This document shows positions 1 through 9,337 of a stretch of DNA of 64,000 nucleotides, in pieces; the stretch's first letter is position 1, and every line of letters starts with the position of its first letter. A program made the translations under genes and the position numbers. This stretch comes from Bacteroidota bacterium (GTDB taxonomy: Bacteria > Bacteroidota > Bacteroidia > Sphingobacteriales > Sphingobacteriaceae). The notes below the pieces were generated by a model. It searched no databases, had not been told where the DNA came from, and was given only the letters and a program-made list of their open reading frames with translations. The stretch spans positions 84,505-148,504 of the forward strand of contig JAFDZM010000065.1 in NCBI GenBank assembly GCA_018266915.1. Reading direction: 5' to 3'.

Positions 1-1702
1 GTATACTGTTTATAGTTATGATAGTTCAAGCAATACCTACACCCCAAGTATTGAAGGCGGCTCTGGTGGCAAGGCATATCTATACGAGTCGCAGTTGAAC
101 CAATCGCTTATCACCACAAACATCAAATTGAATTTTGAGCGGCAATTTGGCAAGCACAATGTAAATGCATTTGTAGCTTATGAGCAAAGTAAAACAGATT
201 ACAATTTCTTCTGGGCCCAGCGTAATAATTTCCCTACAACAACTACGCCAGAGCTATCACAGGGGGGTACCGCTGCAGGTGACGCTTTGAATGGTGGAAG
301 CAGCAGCGATAACAATAATAATTTTGACTATCAGCGCCGAAGCATTATCAGCCGGATTGCTTATAACTTCGATGAAAAATATTTGCTGGAAGGCCAGATG
401 CGCGCAGACGCATCATCAATCTTTGCGGGCCGCTGGGGATACTTCCCATCAATTTCAGCCGGCTATCGTATATCTAAAGAAAACTGGTTCAGCAATAGTT
501 TTAAGTTTATTGATGACCTGAAAATACGCGCTTCGTACGGTGTGCTTGGTGATGATATTACCAGTGCATATCAGTATATCGACAACTACTCATTTAACAA
601 CTTTGTGGTATTGGACAATGGATCGGGTGCAGCTGTACAACCAGGTATCGACCTGACCAAATTAGCCAACGCAAAGGTAACCTGGGAAACAGCCAAAAAA
701 ACCGACATCGGTATCAACGCTACATTCCTTAAAAACTTCACGCTGGAAGCCATCTATTTCAGCCAGCAGCGTTCAAATATCCTGGCTTACCGTAACGGCT
801 CTTTACCAGGCACCTCGGGTATAGTAAACCCTTATGGCGGTACACCACTGGTACCGGCGGAGAACATTGGTAAAGTAAACAGTAATGGTTTTGAAGGTAC
901 TTTGGGTTACAACCATCCGGGTAAATTCAGCTGGGGTGTATCAGGAAACTTTACATTCGCCAAGAGCAAGATCATTTACATGGATGAAGCAGCAGGAACT
1001 ATACCTTACCAGGCACAAACCGGGCATCCGCTTAATACTTACCTCTTGTACAAGGCAATCGGAATCTACCGCTCACAGGCGCAGATCGATGCCACTCCGC
1101 ACGTTTCGGGTGCAACAGTGGGCGACCTGATCTATGCTGACGTTAACCACGATGGGCAGATCACCGCAGCTGACCAGATCAGATCGAAATATGGCAATAT
1201 CCCGCAAATTGTATACGGTCTTAATTTGAATGCGGGTTATAAAGGCTTTGACTTGTCTGTTTTATTCGCAGGGCAGGCTGAAGTAAACCAATATGTATTG
1301 CCTGAATCGGGAACAATAGGTAACTATTACAGCTCATGGGCCGATAATGCATGGAGCCCTACTAATCCAAATGGTACTTATCCAAAGGTTTCGACACGTG
1401 CATCCAGCGCGGTTAGCGGCGGCCAATATAACAACACGTTCTGGCTGAATGATGCTTCATTCCTGCGCCTCAAGAACGTACAGCTGGGTTATACCATACC
1501 ATCATCAACCGTATCAAAACTGCATATTTCGGGCATTCGCGTTTATGTGAGTGCATTTAACTTGTTCACCATTACAAAAGTTAAAGATTACGATCCGGAA
1601 GGCACCAACGGAAGCGGCCAATATGGTCAGGCCCAATACGGCAGTGGCCAGTTCTATCCTGAGCAGCGCATAATTAACCTGGGTGCTAATGTCAAATTCT
1701 AA
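1..1702 (+). CDS. SusC/RagA-type TonB-dependent outer-membrane transporter, C-terminal part (5' end outside window)
   Basis: The reading frame is open from base 2 with no stop before the TAA at 1700-1702, so the gene begins upstream of the window and any start codon inside is not the true one. What is visible is the beta-barrel half of a SusC protein. It has alternating aromatic strands, the barrel segment RWGYFPSISAGYRIS, and the family-typical C-terminus with a YDPEG-like motif, followed by an aromatic final residue (F). The family imports oligosaccharides across the outer membrane using TonB energy, capped by a SusD lipoprotein. SusD follows 7 bases later. The plug and carboxypeptidase-like N-terminal domains are missing from view. 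The family assignment is secure; the substrate is only inferred from the following galactosidase genes. Confidence 0.93.
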   Translation, partial: YTVYSYDSSSNTYTPSIEGGSGGKAYLYESQLNQSLITTNIKLNFERQFGKHNVNAFVAYEQSKTDYNFFWAQRNNFPTTTTPELSQGGTAAGDALNGGSSSDNNNNFDYQRRSIISRIAYNFDEKYLLEGQMRADASSIFAGRWGYFPSISAGYRISKENWFSNSFKFIDDLKIRASYGVLGDDITSAYQYIDNYSFNNFVVLDNGSGAAVQPGIDLTKLANAKVTWETAKKTDIGINATFLKNFTLEAIYFSQQRSNILAYRNGSLPGTSGIVNPYGGTPLVPAENIGKVNSNGFEGTLGYNHPGKFSWGVSGNFTFAKSKIIYMDEAAGTIPYQAQTGHPLNTYLLYKAIGIYRSQAQIDATPHVSGATVGDLIYADVNHDGQITAADQIRSKYGNIPQIVYGLNLNAGYKGFDLSVLFAGQAEVNQYVLPESGTIGNYYSSWADNAWSPTNPNGTYPKVSTRASSAVSGGQYNNTFWLNDASFLRLKNVQLGYTIPSSTVSKLHISGIRVYVSAFNLFTITKVKDYDPEGTNGSGQYGQAQYGSGQFYPEQRIINLGANVKF

Positions 1703-1709
1703 AATTATC

Positions 1710-3395
1710 ATGAAAACATTAAAATATAGAATCTGCTTTGCGGCACTTATAGGGATGGCCCTGACCGCGTGCAAGAAAGATTTCCTCCAAACAACGCCTA
1801 CAGACAGGCTTTCGGGGTCGTCGATAACGACAGACACCTCACTTTTTGAAGATTATGTACTTAACCGCTACCTGGGCGTAACGCTGCAAGCTAAAGAAGG
1901 CGATGGTTCGCCCCCGGGATTTGGCCGTGGCTTTGAATACGCGATGTGGAGCTCGGTTACCGACGAGTCAATTTATACCAATAACGACGGCAGCTGGGTA
2001 TTACAGCAAGGCCAATTGGCGCCAGATAACCTGGGTATAGCCGGTACTTTATGGGCAAGAAGCTACCGCAGCATCCGCGAATGTAACTATGCTTTGAGCC
2101 TTATCAATGGTTTGAAACTTAGCGCTGCACATAAGACAAGATTGATCGGTGAGCTGGAGTTCATCCGTGCTTTCCGCTACCAGGATTTGATCCGTAACTA
2201 TGGCGGTGTTGTATTGATGGGCGATAAGGTGACCGACCTGAACAGCAATTTACAAGATCCAAGCCTGTTTAAACGTGCTTCGCTGGCCGATTGCTTTAGC
2301 TATGTTACCGCTCAGTTGGATGACGCAGCTTCAAAACTGCCTTTAAATAATGATGGAACCTGGGCGCTTGGCCGTGCTACAAAAGGCGCTGCCCTTGCAT
2401 TGAAATCGAGATTGTTGTTGTATGCGGCAAGCCCGCTTTATAATGCAGGTACCTGGGCGGATGCAGCCGCTGCTGCAAAAGCGGTAATGGATTTGAATAA
2501 ATACCAGCTTGATCAAAATGGTTACTCTCAGATATTCTTAACGCCATCAAGCGACGAGATCATTTTCGAGCGCCTTTACTATCCAAACACTGCGCCCCAC
2601 ACCCGTTTGGAAATTGCTAACGGACCAAATGGTTACGACGGTTGGGGTGGTAACACACCGCTGCAAAACCTGGTGGATGCTTACGAGATGAATAATGGTA
2701 AGGCAATCACCGATCCTACTTCAGGTTATAACGCGCAAGACCCATATGTTAACCGCGATCCAAGGTTCTATGCTACTATCCTTTATAATAAAGCCCCTTA
2801 CCGCGGCAGCACAGTGGATGTGTTTTTACCGGGTGGTAAGGACAGTAACCAGGGCCCATCAAACTGGAACACCAGTTTAACCGGTTATTATCTGCGCAAA
2901 TTCATGAATGATGCTTATCCGATAGATAACCCATGGAACGTTGCCGGTGCACAACCGTGGATCTACTTCCGCTATGCTGAAATATTGTTAAACTACGCCG
3001 AAGCGCAGAATGAGGCTTCCGGACCTGATGCAACTGTTTACTCAGCCATCAACAGCATCCGTGCAAGAGCATCTGTGAATATGCCTGCACTTCCGGCAGG
3101 ACTTACGCAGGCCCAAATGCGTACTGCCATTCAAAACGAACGCCAGATAGAAATGGCTTTCGAAGAGCAACGGTTCTATGACGTACGCCGCTGGAAAATA
3201 GCTGATCAAACTGAAAACGTTCCTGCTTATGGCGTATCAGTTACAGTTGACGCATCAAGCCCAACAGGCTATGATTACGCACAGAAAGTAGCACTTACCG
3301 GTCGCTCTTTCCAGGCAAAACATTACTGGCTGCCAATCCCACTGAGTGAAATTCAGGCATCTAACGGGCAACTTACCCAGAACCCCGGCTATTAA
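1710..3395 (+). CDS. SusD/RagB family glycan-binding lipoprotein
   Basis: This 561-residue protein starts with a lipoprotein signal peptide whose lipobox LTAC puts the acylated cysteine at residue 21, followed by KKD. An in-frame GTG at 1683 overlaps the susC end, but the ATG at 1710 places the signal peptide correctly and was chosen. Family hallmarks are the helical region around IRECNYALSLINGL, the RYAEILLNYAEAQNEA helix, the late NERQIEMAFEEQRFYDVRRW motif and the terminal LTQNPGY. SusD proteins sit on the cell surface and hand oligosaccharides to the SusC partner encoded just upstream. It is co-transcribed with SusC and probably with the hydrolases downstream, with a stem-loop in between. 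Confidence 0.95.
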   Translation: MKTLKYRICFAALIGMALTACKKDFLQTTPTDRLSGSSITTDTSLFEDYVLNRYLGVTLQAKEGDGSPPGFGRGFEYAMWSSVTDESIYTNNDGSWVLQQGQLAPDNLGIAGTLWARSYRSIRECNYALSLINGLKLSAAHKTRLIGELEFIRAFRYQDLIRNYGGVVLMGDKVTDLNSNLQDPSLFKRASLADCFSYVTAQLDDAASKLPLNNDGTWALGRATKGAALALKSRLLLYAASPLYNAGTWADAAAAAKAVMDLNKYQLDQNGYSQIFLTPSSDEIIFERLYYPNTAPHTRLEIANGPNGYDGWGGNTPLQNLVDAYEMNNGKAITDPTSGYNAQDPYVNRDPRFYATILYNKAPYRGSTVDVFLPGGKDSNQGPSNWNTSLTGYYLRKFMNDAYPIDNPWNVAGAQPWIYFRYAEILLNYAEAQNEASGPDATVYSAINSIRARASVNMPALPAGLTQAQMRTAIQNERQIEMAFEEQRFYDVRRWKIADQTENVPAYGVSVTVDASSPTGYDYAQKVALTGRSFQAKHYWLPIPLSEIQASNGQLTQNPGY

Positions 3396-3405
3396 TTTAT
3401 AAGAT

Positions 3406-3441
3406 TTACGAAGTGGGAAAAAATAAATTCCCACTTCGTAA
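3406..3441 (+). promoter_or_regulatory. Intercistronic stem-loop after susD
   Basis: A perfect 14-bp inverted repeat (3406-3419 with 3428-3441, arm TTACGAAGTGGGAA) encloses an 8-base A-rich loop between the SusD stop and the GH5 start. No clear T-run follows, so it is more likely a 3'-end stabiliser or partial terminator than a full terminator. Similar hairpins follow the other two susD genes in this window. Confidence 0.7.
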
Positions 3442-3488
3442 TTACTCCTTCTGTTTTAATGCGATCACAAGTAAAACCAAGTATTGCT

Positions 3489-5006
3489 ATGAAGAAATTG
3501 ATACTAATTTTTGCAATCGTATTTGTGATATACGGCTGTAAAAAAGAAACTGCCGTTAAACAAACAGCGACTACTACTACAAGCAGTGATAACACAAGTG
3601 GCTCTGCTTCTGCAGGCGCTATCAAGGCACTGGCTTCAACCCCTGCAAGCGTATTACAGGGCGTAAACTGGGCCTGCCAGGGCGATAATTTTGCCGATAC
3701 TATTTTAGTGCTAAGCGGGCTTACGTCAGCCGATAGTTATGCGACTGTCACAGCTAAAACCAATTCAATACTTACATCATTACAAAGTAATACAGGCGCC
3801 AATACCATCAGGATACCGGTTAATTACCCCACAACTTCACAATCGTGGTGGAATTCTTATACTGCGGTTATCGATGCTGCAACTGCAAAGGGGCTGAATG
3901 TGATAATCGGTTGCTGGGAAAGTAAATCATCTGAGGATGGTAAAATTGACAACACGACCCAATTCTGGGCGATGTGGCAAACGGTGGTCAACAAGTATGC
4001 CAATAACTCTAAAGTTTATTTCGAGATATTTAACGAACCGCACGGTTATTCGCTTACTGACTGGACAAACATTTGCGCACAATGGCTAAGCAATTACCCC
4101 AGCGTACCACAGGGACGCGTTTTGGTTGACGGCACCAGCTATGCACAAGATGTTACCGGCGTAGGTGTCGATAGCCGGCTTACAAATTGCTTGTTATCTA
4201 TACATGATTATACCTTTTTTACCAGTTCATCACTTACCACCGCTTACTCGTGGGAGACCAGGCTTGCCGCAAACGTGGGCAGCTATGCAAGCAGAACTGT
4301 ATTGACAGAGTTCGGTGTAACAATGAATAGCGGTGAAAACTTCACAGGAGCAATTGGCGGGAATGAAGACATAGCCTACATACAAGGATTTACCAACAAG
4401 GTTCGTGCTACCGGCATGGGCAGCGTTTACTGGCCGGGCATCCGCACAGGCGATAACTATGCGATGGAAACCCTCCAGGGTTCAGGAAATAGTCTGACTC
4501 TATCAAACAACAACACTTCAGGATTAAGCCGGTTAAAGTATGGTTGGGGTGTCGGTACAGGTGGTACTGATGTATTCTATTCAGGAGCGTATTACCGCTT
4601 CCTCAACATGAATAGCGGACAGGCTATGGATGTAAACGGTGCCTCTACAACAAACGGAGCAAGTATTATCCAATGGCCGCAAAATGGTGGGAATAACCAA
4701 CAGTGGGTCATCACCGATAATGGGAATGGTTACTATAAAATAACTAATCGCAACAGCGGCCAGGCGCTTGATGTCAATGGCGGTTCCACAACAGCCGGAG
4801 CAACTATTATTCAATGGCCCTGGAATGGCGGCAACAACCAGCAATGGCAGCTGACATCAACCGGAACCGGAATTTACAAAGTGATCAACCGTAATAGTGG
4901 TGATGTTGTTGACGTGAGTAGTGCCTCTAAAACAAATGGGGCCTCGGTCATTCAATGGACATGGAACGGAGGGTCAAATCAGCAATGGCAGATTATACAA
5001 GAATGA
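3489..5006 (+). CDS. GH5-type endo-glycanase lipoprotein with C-terminal ricin-type (CBM13-like) lectin domain
   Basis: The protein has 505 residues when started at the ATG at 3489; an ATG 30 bases upstream would precede the signal peptide and was rejected. The lipobox is VIYGC (Cys17). The catalytic domain (about residues 45-350) shows the GH5 pattern, with the acid/base Glu in FEIFNEPHG (Glu183) and the nucleophile in VLTEFGVT (Glu274). From about residue 360 there are three tandem ricin-B-like repeats, each ending in a Q-x-W-type NQQW, as expected for a sugar-binding beta-trefoil. GH5 covers endoglucanases, mannanases and beta-1,6-galactanases among others, and the exact activity cannot be read here. 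The neighbouring beta-galactosidases and galactokinase favour a galactan or galactomannan backbone. Confidence 0.88.
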   Translation: MKKLILIFAIVFVIYGCKKETAVKQTATTTTSSDNTSGSASAGAIKALASTPASVLQGVNWACQGDNFADTILVLSGLTSADSYATVTAKTNSILTSLQSNTGANTIRIPVNYPTTSQSWWNSYTAVIDAATAKGLNVIIGCWESKSSEDGKIDNTTQFWAMWQTVVNKYANNSKVYFEIFNEPHGYSLTDWTNICAQWLSNYPSVPQGRVLVDGTSYAQDVTGVGVDSRLTNCLLSIHDYTFFTSSSLTTAYSWETRLAANVGSYASRTVLTEFGVTMNSGENFTGAIGGNEDIAYIQGFTNKVRATGMGSVYWPGIRTGDNYAMETLQGSGNSLTLSNNNTSGLSRLKYGWGVGTGGTDVFYSGAYYRFLNMNSGQAMDVNGASTTNGASIIQWPQNGGNNQQWVITDNGNGYYKITNRNSGQALDVNGGSTTAGATIIQWPWNGGNNQQWQLTSTGTGIYKVINRNSGDVVDVSSASKTNGASVIQWTWNGGSNQQWQIIQE

Positions 5007-5036
5007 TGTTATGCCAAAGAATATTAATTTATCTAT

Positions 5037-7469
5037 ATGAGAACTAAAATACTACCCTTGCTTTGCTTGTTGTCTTCATTGACATTTTCGGATGGCTTGC
5101 ATGCACAGCAAAACAAGGGATCTTTATTATTTGATGATGGGTGGTTTTTTCACAAGGGAGAAATTTCCGCAGGTGAAAAAGGCGGTGTGCCGGGCACGGA
5201 ATGGCGAAATGTACAAATACCACACGATTGGAGTATAGAAGGGCCATTTAACGATGAGTGGGCAAGCGCCACGGCTTATTTGCCAGGTGGCATAGGCTGG
5301 TATAAAAAATCATTTAACGCACCTATAAGTTGGAAAGGCAAAAAAGTATTCATCAATTTCGATGGCGTTTACAAGAACAGCGAAGTATGGATCAACGGCC
5401 ATTTTCTGGGTAAAAGGCCGAACGGTTTTGTTTCTTTTGAATACGATCTTTCTTCCTATCTCAACTTTGGCGGGAAGAATCTGATCTCAGTAAAAGCAGA
5501 TCATTCTGAGTTTGCTGATTCGCGCTGGTATACGGGCTCAGGTATTTATAGAGATGTACACCTGATTGTTAAAGACCCGGTTTATGTGCGGCCTGGAGGT
5601 ATTGCATTTTCTACACCAGAAGTTGCGGCACAATCAGCTACTGTACAAGCGAATGCTGAAATAAATAACAGTACTAATAAACCTTCAGCCGTCACAATAA
5701 AAATGATTTTGGTCGATCCTAAAGGAAAAGTTGCGGCTCAGGAGGAACAAAAAATGTCGGCAAAATCCGGTGTAAATTCAGTTCATTTCAAACGGCAGTT
5801 TTCAAATCCTTTGTTATGGAGCATTGATGCACCTAACCTATATCAACTGAAATTGTCTGTTATCCGCGATGGAAAAATAATTGATGAGGTAACTCAGGCT
5901 GTGGGTATCAGAAGCATCCATTTTGATGCGGATAAAGGATTTTATCTGAATGATAAAAGTCTCAAACTAAAGGGTGTCTGCATTCATGACGATGCCGGGG
6001 CGCTGGGCGTAGCTGTACCAGAAGAAGTATGGGTAAGACGTTTAAAGGCTCTGAAAGATGCAGGCGTAAACTCCTTGCGATTGAGTCATAACCCACATGC
6101 TTCGTATTTGTATGATCTGTGCGATCAAATGGGTTTTCTGGTGATGGATGAATTTTCTGATGAATGGGAACTCGGTAAAAACAAATGGGTAAAAGGTTGG
6201 AATGTGGGTATACCTTCAAAAGACGGATATCACGAATATTTTAAAGAATGGGCCCATCGAGACATTGAATCAATGATAAAAAGGGACCGCAATCATCCAT
6301 CCATTATCATGTGGAGTATCGGCAATGAAATTGACTATCCTAACGACCCTTATTCGCATCCTGTATTGGATAGCGGCAGGAATCCGCAGATATATGGCCG
6401 GGGCTATTCTGCCAAGAATCCACCAGCAAGCGAGATGACCGTTATTGCCACGGATTTGGTAAAAACCGTAAAGGCTATTGATACAACGAGACCGGTTACA
6501 GCAGCTTTGGCGGGTGTGGTGATGTCGAATAAAGTTGGTTATCCCGAAGTATTGGATGTGGTAGGCTATAATTACCAGGAATATCGTTATGCCGCTGATC
6601 ATAAACAATACCCAAACCGGGTAATTTACGGAAGCGAGAATGGCATGGCGCGCCAGGCATGGGACGCTGTGGATACCAATCAGTACATCTCCGGTCAGTT
6701 TTTATGGACGGGGATCGATTACCTGGGCGAGGCAGGCAGATGGCCGCAAAGAAGTAACGGCGCAGGACTGATTGACCTTGCCGGATTCAAAAAACCGGAG
6801 TATTATTATCGCCAAAGCCTGTGGGCCGCTAAGCCAATGGTGTATCTCGGTGTAAAAGAAATTACCAAACGCGAGGATAACGGCATCTGGAGCCATAGAA
6901 ATGTTCAATCAACTTGGAACTGGCCGGAAAACAGCAAACTTAGAGTAGAGTGTTTTACCAATTGCAAGGAAGCCGAGTTATTTCTGAATGGTAAGTCCTT
7001 AGGGAAAGTGCTGAGAGATACCAGCAAAGGGCAGATACCATCATGGGTTGTCGATTATCAATCTGGCGAGCTATCGGTAAAAGGATATAATGATGGAAAG
7101 CTGGTGGCAACTTATGCCATAAAAACTTTTGGTAATGCCGCCCAGATCAAGGCAACCCCCGATCAGACGATCTTCTCAAAATCGAAAAAAGGATTATGCC
7201 AGGTGGAACTGCAAATTGCGGATGAGAACGGCAACCCGGTTTACACGGCCGAAAATGAGATCAGTGTTAACATATCCGGCAATGCAAAACTGCTGGGGCT
7301 TGAAAGCGGAAGTACCACCAGCCATGAAAGCTACCAGGCTGATCACAGACAAGCGCTGAATGGCAAGCTGATGGCCTATATCCAAACCAATGGCAAGCCC
7401 GGGAACATCACTGTTTCCTTTAGTGCCAAAGACCTTAAACCAGCTTCGGTCAACTTATCCGTCAAATAA
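5037..7469 (+). CDS. GH2 family beta-galactosidase-like glycoside hydrolase
   Basis: The protein has 810 residues and a classical signal peptide ending near LHAQQ, so it is probably periplasmic. Domain order follows GH2: an N-terminal jelly-roll sugar-binding domain (GGIGWYKKSF, EVWINGHFLGKRPNG, SRWYTGSGIYRDVHL), an immunoglobulin-like domain (about 190-290) and a TIM barrel with SLRLSHNPHASYLYDLCDQM. The acid/base is in MWSIGNEI (Glu431) and the likely nucleophile in YGSENGM (Glu534). The C-terminal part (about 620-810) looks like the DUF4982 and Ig-like modules common in Bacteroidota GH2 enzymes. It follows the GH5 gene by 30 bases, and GH35 follows 26 bases later. Beta-galactosidase is the best guess; beta-glucuronidase or beta-mannosidase relatives cannot be excluded. 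Confidence 0.92.
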   Translation: MRTKILPLLCLLSSLTFSDGLHAQQNKGSLLFDDGWFFHKGEISAGEKGGVPGTEWRNVQIPHDWSIEGPFNDEWASATAYLPGGIGWYKKSFNAPISWKGKKVFINFDGVYKNSEVWINGHFLGKRPNGFVSFEYDLSSYLNFGGKNLISVKADHSEFADSRWYTGSGIYRDVHLIVKDPVYVRPGGIAFSTPEVAAQSATVQANAEINNSTNKPSAVTIKMILVDPKGKVAAQEEQKMSAKSGVNSVHFKRQFSNPLLWSIDAPNLYQLKLSVIRDGKIIDEVTQAVGIRSIHFDADKGFYLNDKSLKLKGVCIHDDAGALGVAVPEEVWVRRLKALKDAGVNSLRLSHNPHASYLYDLCDQMGFLVMDEFSDEWELGKNKWVKGWNVGIPSKDGYHEYFKEWAHRDIESMIKRDRNHPSIIMWSIGNEIDYPNDPYSHPVLDSGRNPQIYGRGYSAKNPPASEMTVIATDLVKTVKAIDTTRPVTAALAGVVMSNKVGYPEVLDVVGYNYQEYRYAADHKQYPNRVIYGSENGMARQAWDAVDTNQYISGQFLWTGIDYLGEAGRWPQRSNGAGLIDLAGFKKPEYYYRQSLWAAKPMVYLGVKEITKREDNGIWSHRNVQSTWNWPENSKLRVECFTNCKEAELFLNGKSLGKVLRDTSKGQIPSWVVDYQSGELSVKGYNDGKLVATYAIKTFGNAAQIKATPDQTIFSKSKKGLCQVELQIADENGNPVYTAENEISVNISGNAKLLGLESGSTTSHESYQADHRQALNGKLMAYIQTNGKPGNITVSFSAKDLKPASVNLSVK

Positions 7470-7495
7470 TCACACAGAAAATTCTTCGAACTTAT

Positions 7496-9319
7496 ATGCA
7501 AAAATTAAAATATTTCATCGCCTGCCTGTTGATGCTGTCGGTAATAGCGGTCAGGGCGCAGGGAAGCAAACATACATTTGAACTGGCCGACTCGGCCTTC
7601 ATGCTCGATGGCAAGCCTTTTCAGATGATCAGTGGGGAGATGCATTATCCGCGCATACCGCGCGAAGCCTGGCGGGCACGAATGAAGATGGCAAAAGCCA
7701 TGGGTTTGAATACCGTCGGCACCTATGTTTTTTGGAACGTGCATGAGCCTCAAAAAGGCAAATTTGATTTTTCGGGGAATAATGATGTTGCAGAGTTTGT
7801 GAAGATAGCGAAGGAAGAAGGACTTTGGGTTATCCTTCGCCCAAGCCCCTATATCTGTGCGGAATGGGAGTTTGGGGGTTATCCTTACTGGCTGCAGAAC
7901 GAAAAAGGACTGATTGTGCGTAGCAAAGAGCCGCATTACCTGCAAGAGTACGCGACATACATTAAGGAGATAGGAAAAAGATTAGCGCCATTACAGGTGA
8001 ATCACGGCGGTAATATTTTGATGGTTCAAATAGAGAATGAGTATGGCTCTTACGGCAGCGATAAGGAATACCTGGCCATTAATCAGAAACTGTTTAAAGA
8101 AGCTGGTTTTGATGGGCTGCTTTATACCTGTGACCCGCCTGCCGATTTGGTAAAAGGGCATTTGCCGGGATTGCTTCCAGCAGTAAATAGTTTGGATAAC
8201 CCTGCGAAGGTGAAGCAGATCATCAGGGAAAATCACGATGGAAAGGGCCCATTTTATATAGCCGAATGGTACCCGGCCTGGTTTGATTGGTGGGGAACGA
8301 CACATCATACTGTCCCGGCAGCACAATATACCGGTCGCCTGGATTCAGTGCTTGGGGCAGGGATATCCATTAATATGTATATGTTTCATGGTGGTACAAC
8401 ACGCAGCTTTATGAATGGTGCCAATTTTAAAGACAATACGCCTTACGAACCGCAGATCAGTAGTTATGATTATGATGCGCCGCTTGATGAAGCTGGAAAC
8501 GCAACAGCCAAGTACTATGCATTTCGTGATGTTATCAAAAAGCATTTACCTGCAGGACAAACATTGCCTGAAGTGCCGGCAAAAAAGCCGGCTATCAGCA
8601 TTCCGGATATTAAACTAACAAGCTCATCAGCTATTTTAAGCAATCTTCCTGCTCCAAAAAACAGTTTAGACGCGCTCACTTTTGAAGACCTGCACCAGCC
8701 TTATGGTTTTGTTTTATACCGGACCAAAATCCAGGGGGGTAAAACAGGCACGCTTCGCTTGGCAGGGTTAAGAGATTATGCTGTAGTAATGATAAACGGC
8801 AAGCGTGTCGGTATGTTAGATCGTCGTTTAAATCAGGATAGTTTAAGTCTAACTTTACCCAAAGGACCAATCACCCTTGATATCCTCGTCGAAAACCTTG
8901 GTCGTATCAACTTCGGAAAATACCTTTTGCAGAATAAAAAAGGTCTGACTGGCGAGGTATCATTTGCCGGCCGTAAAGTGCAACATTGGAGCATGTACGG
9001 GCTGCCGTTTGACAATGTCAACACCATAAAATACGCAGCAAGTGCTCCTAATAAAAATCAGCCTGTGATTCTGAAAGGAAAATTCGACCTAAAAACTATT
9101 GGTGACACTTACCTGGATATGCAGAATTGGGGTAAAGGCGTGGTTTGGGTAAACGGGCATAACCTTGGCCGATATTGGAAGGTCGGTCCGCAACAAACAG
9201 TGTATGTGCCTGCAGAGTGGTTGAAGAAAAAGGATAATGACATCGAGGTGCTTGAATTATTGAATCCGCATAAAACCATATCGGCCATTTCAACCCCAAT
9301 ATTGGATAAGCTTCAGTAA
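7496..9319 (+). CDS. GH35 beta-galactosidase
   Basis: This 607-residue secreted protein has a signal peptide ending near VRAQG. The GH35 signature is very clear: FQMISGEMHYPRIPR at the start of the barrel, NTVGTYVFWNVHEP, and RPSPYICAEWEFGGYPYWL. The acid/base is in QIENEYGSYG (Glu182), the nucleophile in YIAEWYPAWFDWWG (Glu257), and MYMFHGGTTRSFMNGAN follows. The C-terminal third (from about 400) is beta-sandwich, with WGKGVVWVNGHNLGRYW typical of the last jelly-roll domain. It removes terminal beta-galactose, which the next gene (galactokinase) would phosphorylate. It lies in the same operon as its neighbours. Confidence 0.96.
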   Translation: MQKLKYFIACLLMLSVIAVRAQGSKHTFELADSAFMLDGKPFQMISGEMHYPRIPREAWRARMKMAKAMGLNTVGTYVFWNVHEPQKGKFDFSGNNDVAEFVKIAKEEGLWVILRPSPYICAEWEFGGYPYWLQNEKGLIVRSKEPHYLQEYATYIKEIGKRLAPLQVNHGGNILMVQIENEYGSYGSDKEYLAINQKLFKEAGFDGLLYTCDPPADLVKGHLPGLLPAVNSLDNPAKVKQIIRENHDGKGPFYIAEWYPAWFDWWGTTHHTVPAAQYTGRLDSVLGAGISINMYMFHGGTTRSFMNGANFKDNTPYEPQISSYDYDAPLDEAGNATAKYYAFRDVIKKHLPAGQTLPEVPAKKPAISIPDIKLTSSSAILSNLPAPKNSLDALTFEDLHQPYGFVLYRTKIQGGKTGTLRLAGLRDYAVVMINGKRVGMLDRRLNQDSLSLTLPKGPITLDILVENLGRINFGKYLLQNKKGLTGEVSFAGRKVQHWSMYGLPFDNVNTIKYAASAPNKNQPVILKGKFDLKTIGDTYLDMQNWGKGVVWVNGHNLGRYWKVGPQQTVYVPAEWLKKKDNDIEVLELLNPHKTISAISTPILDKLQ

Positions 9320-9337
9320 GGCCAGAATAAACTTATT

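Noticed and set aside
1683..1709. GTG start overlapping susC for the first SusD
   Set aside because: It would place nine residues before the signal peptide; the ATG at 1710 gives a normal lipoprotein signal.
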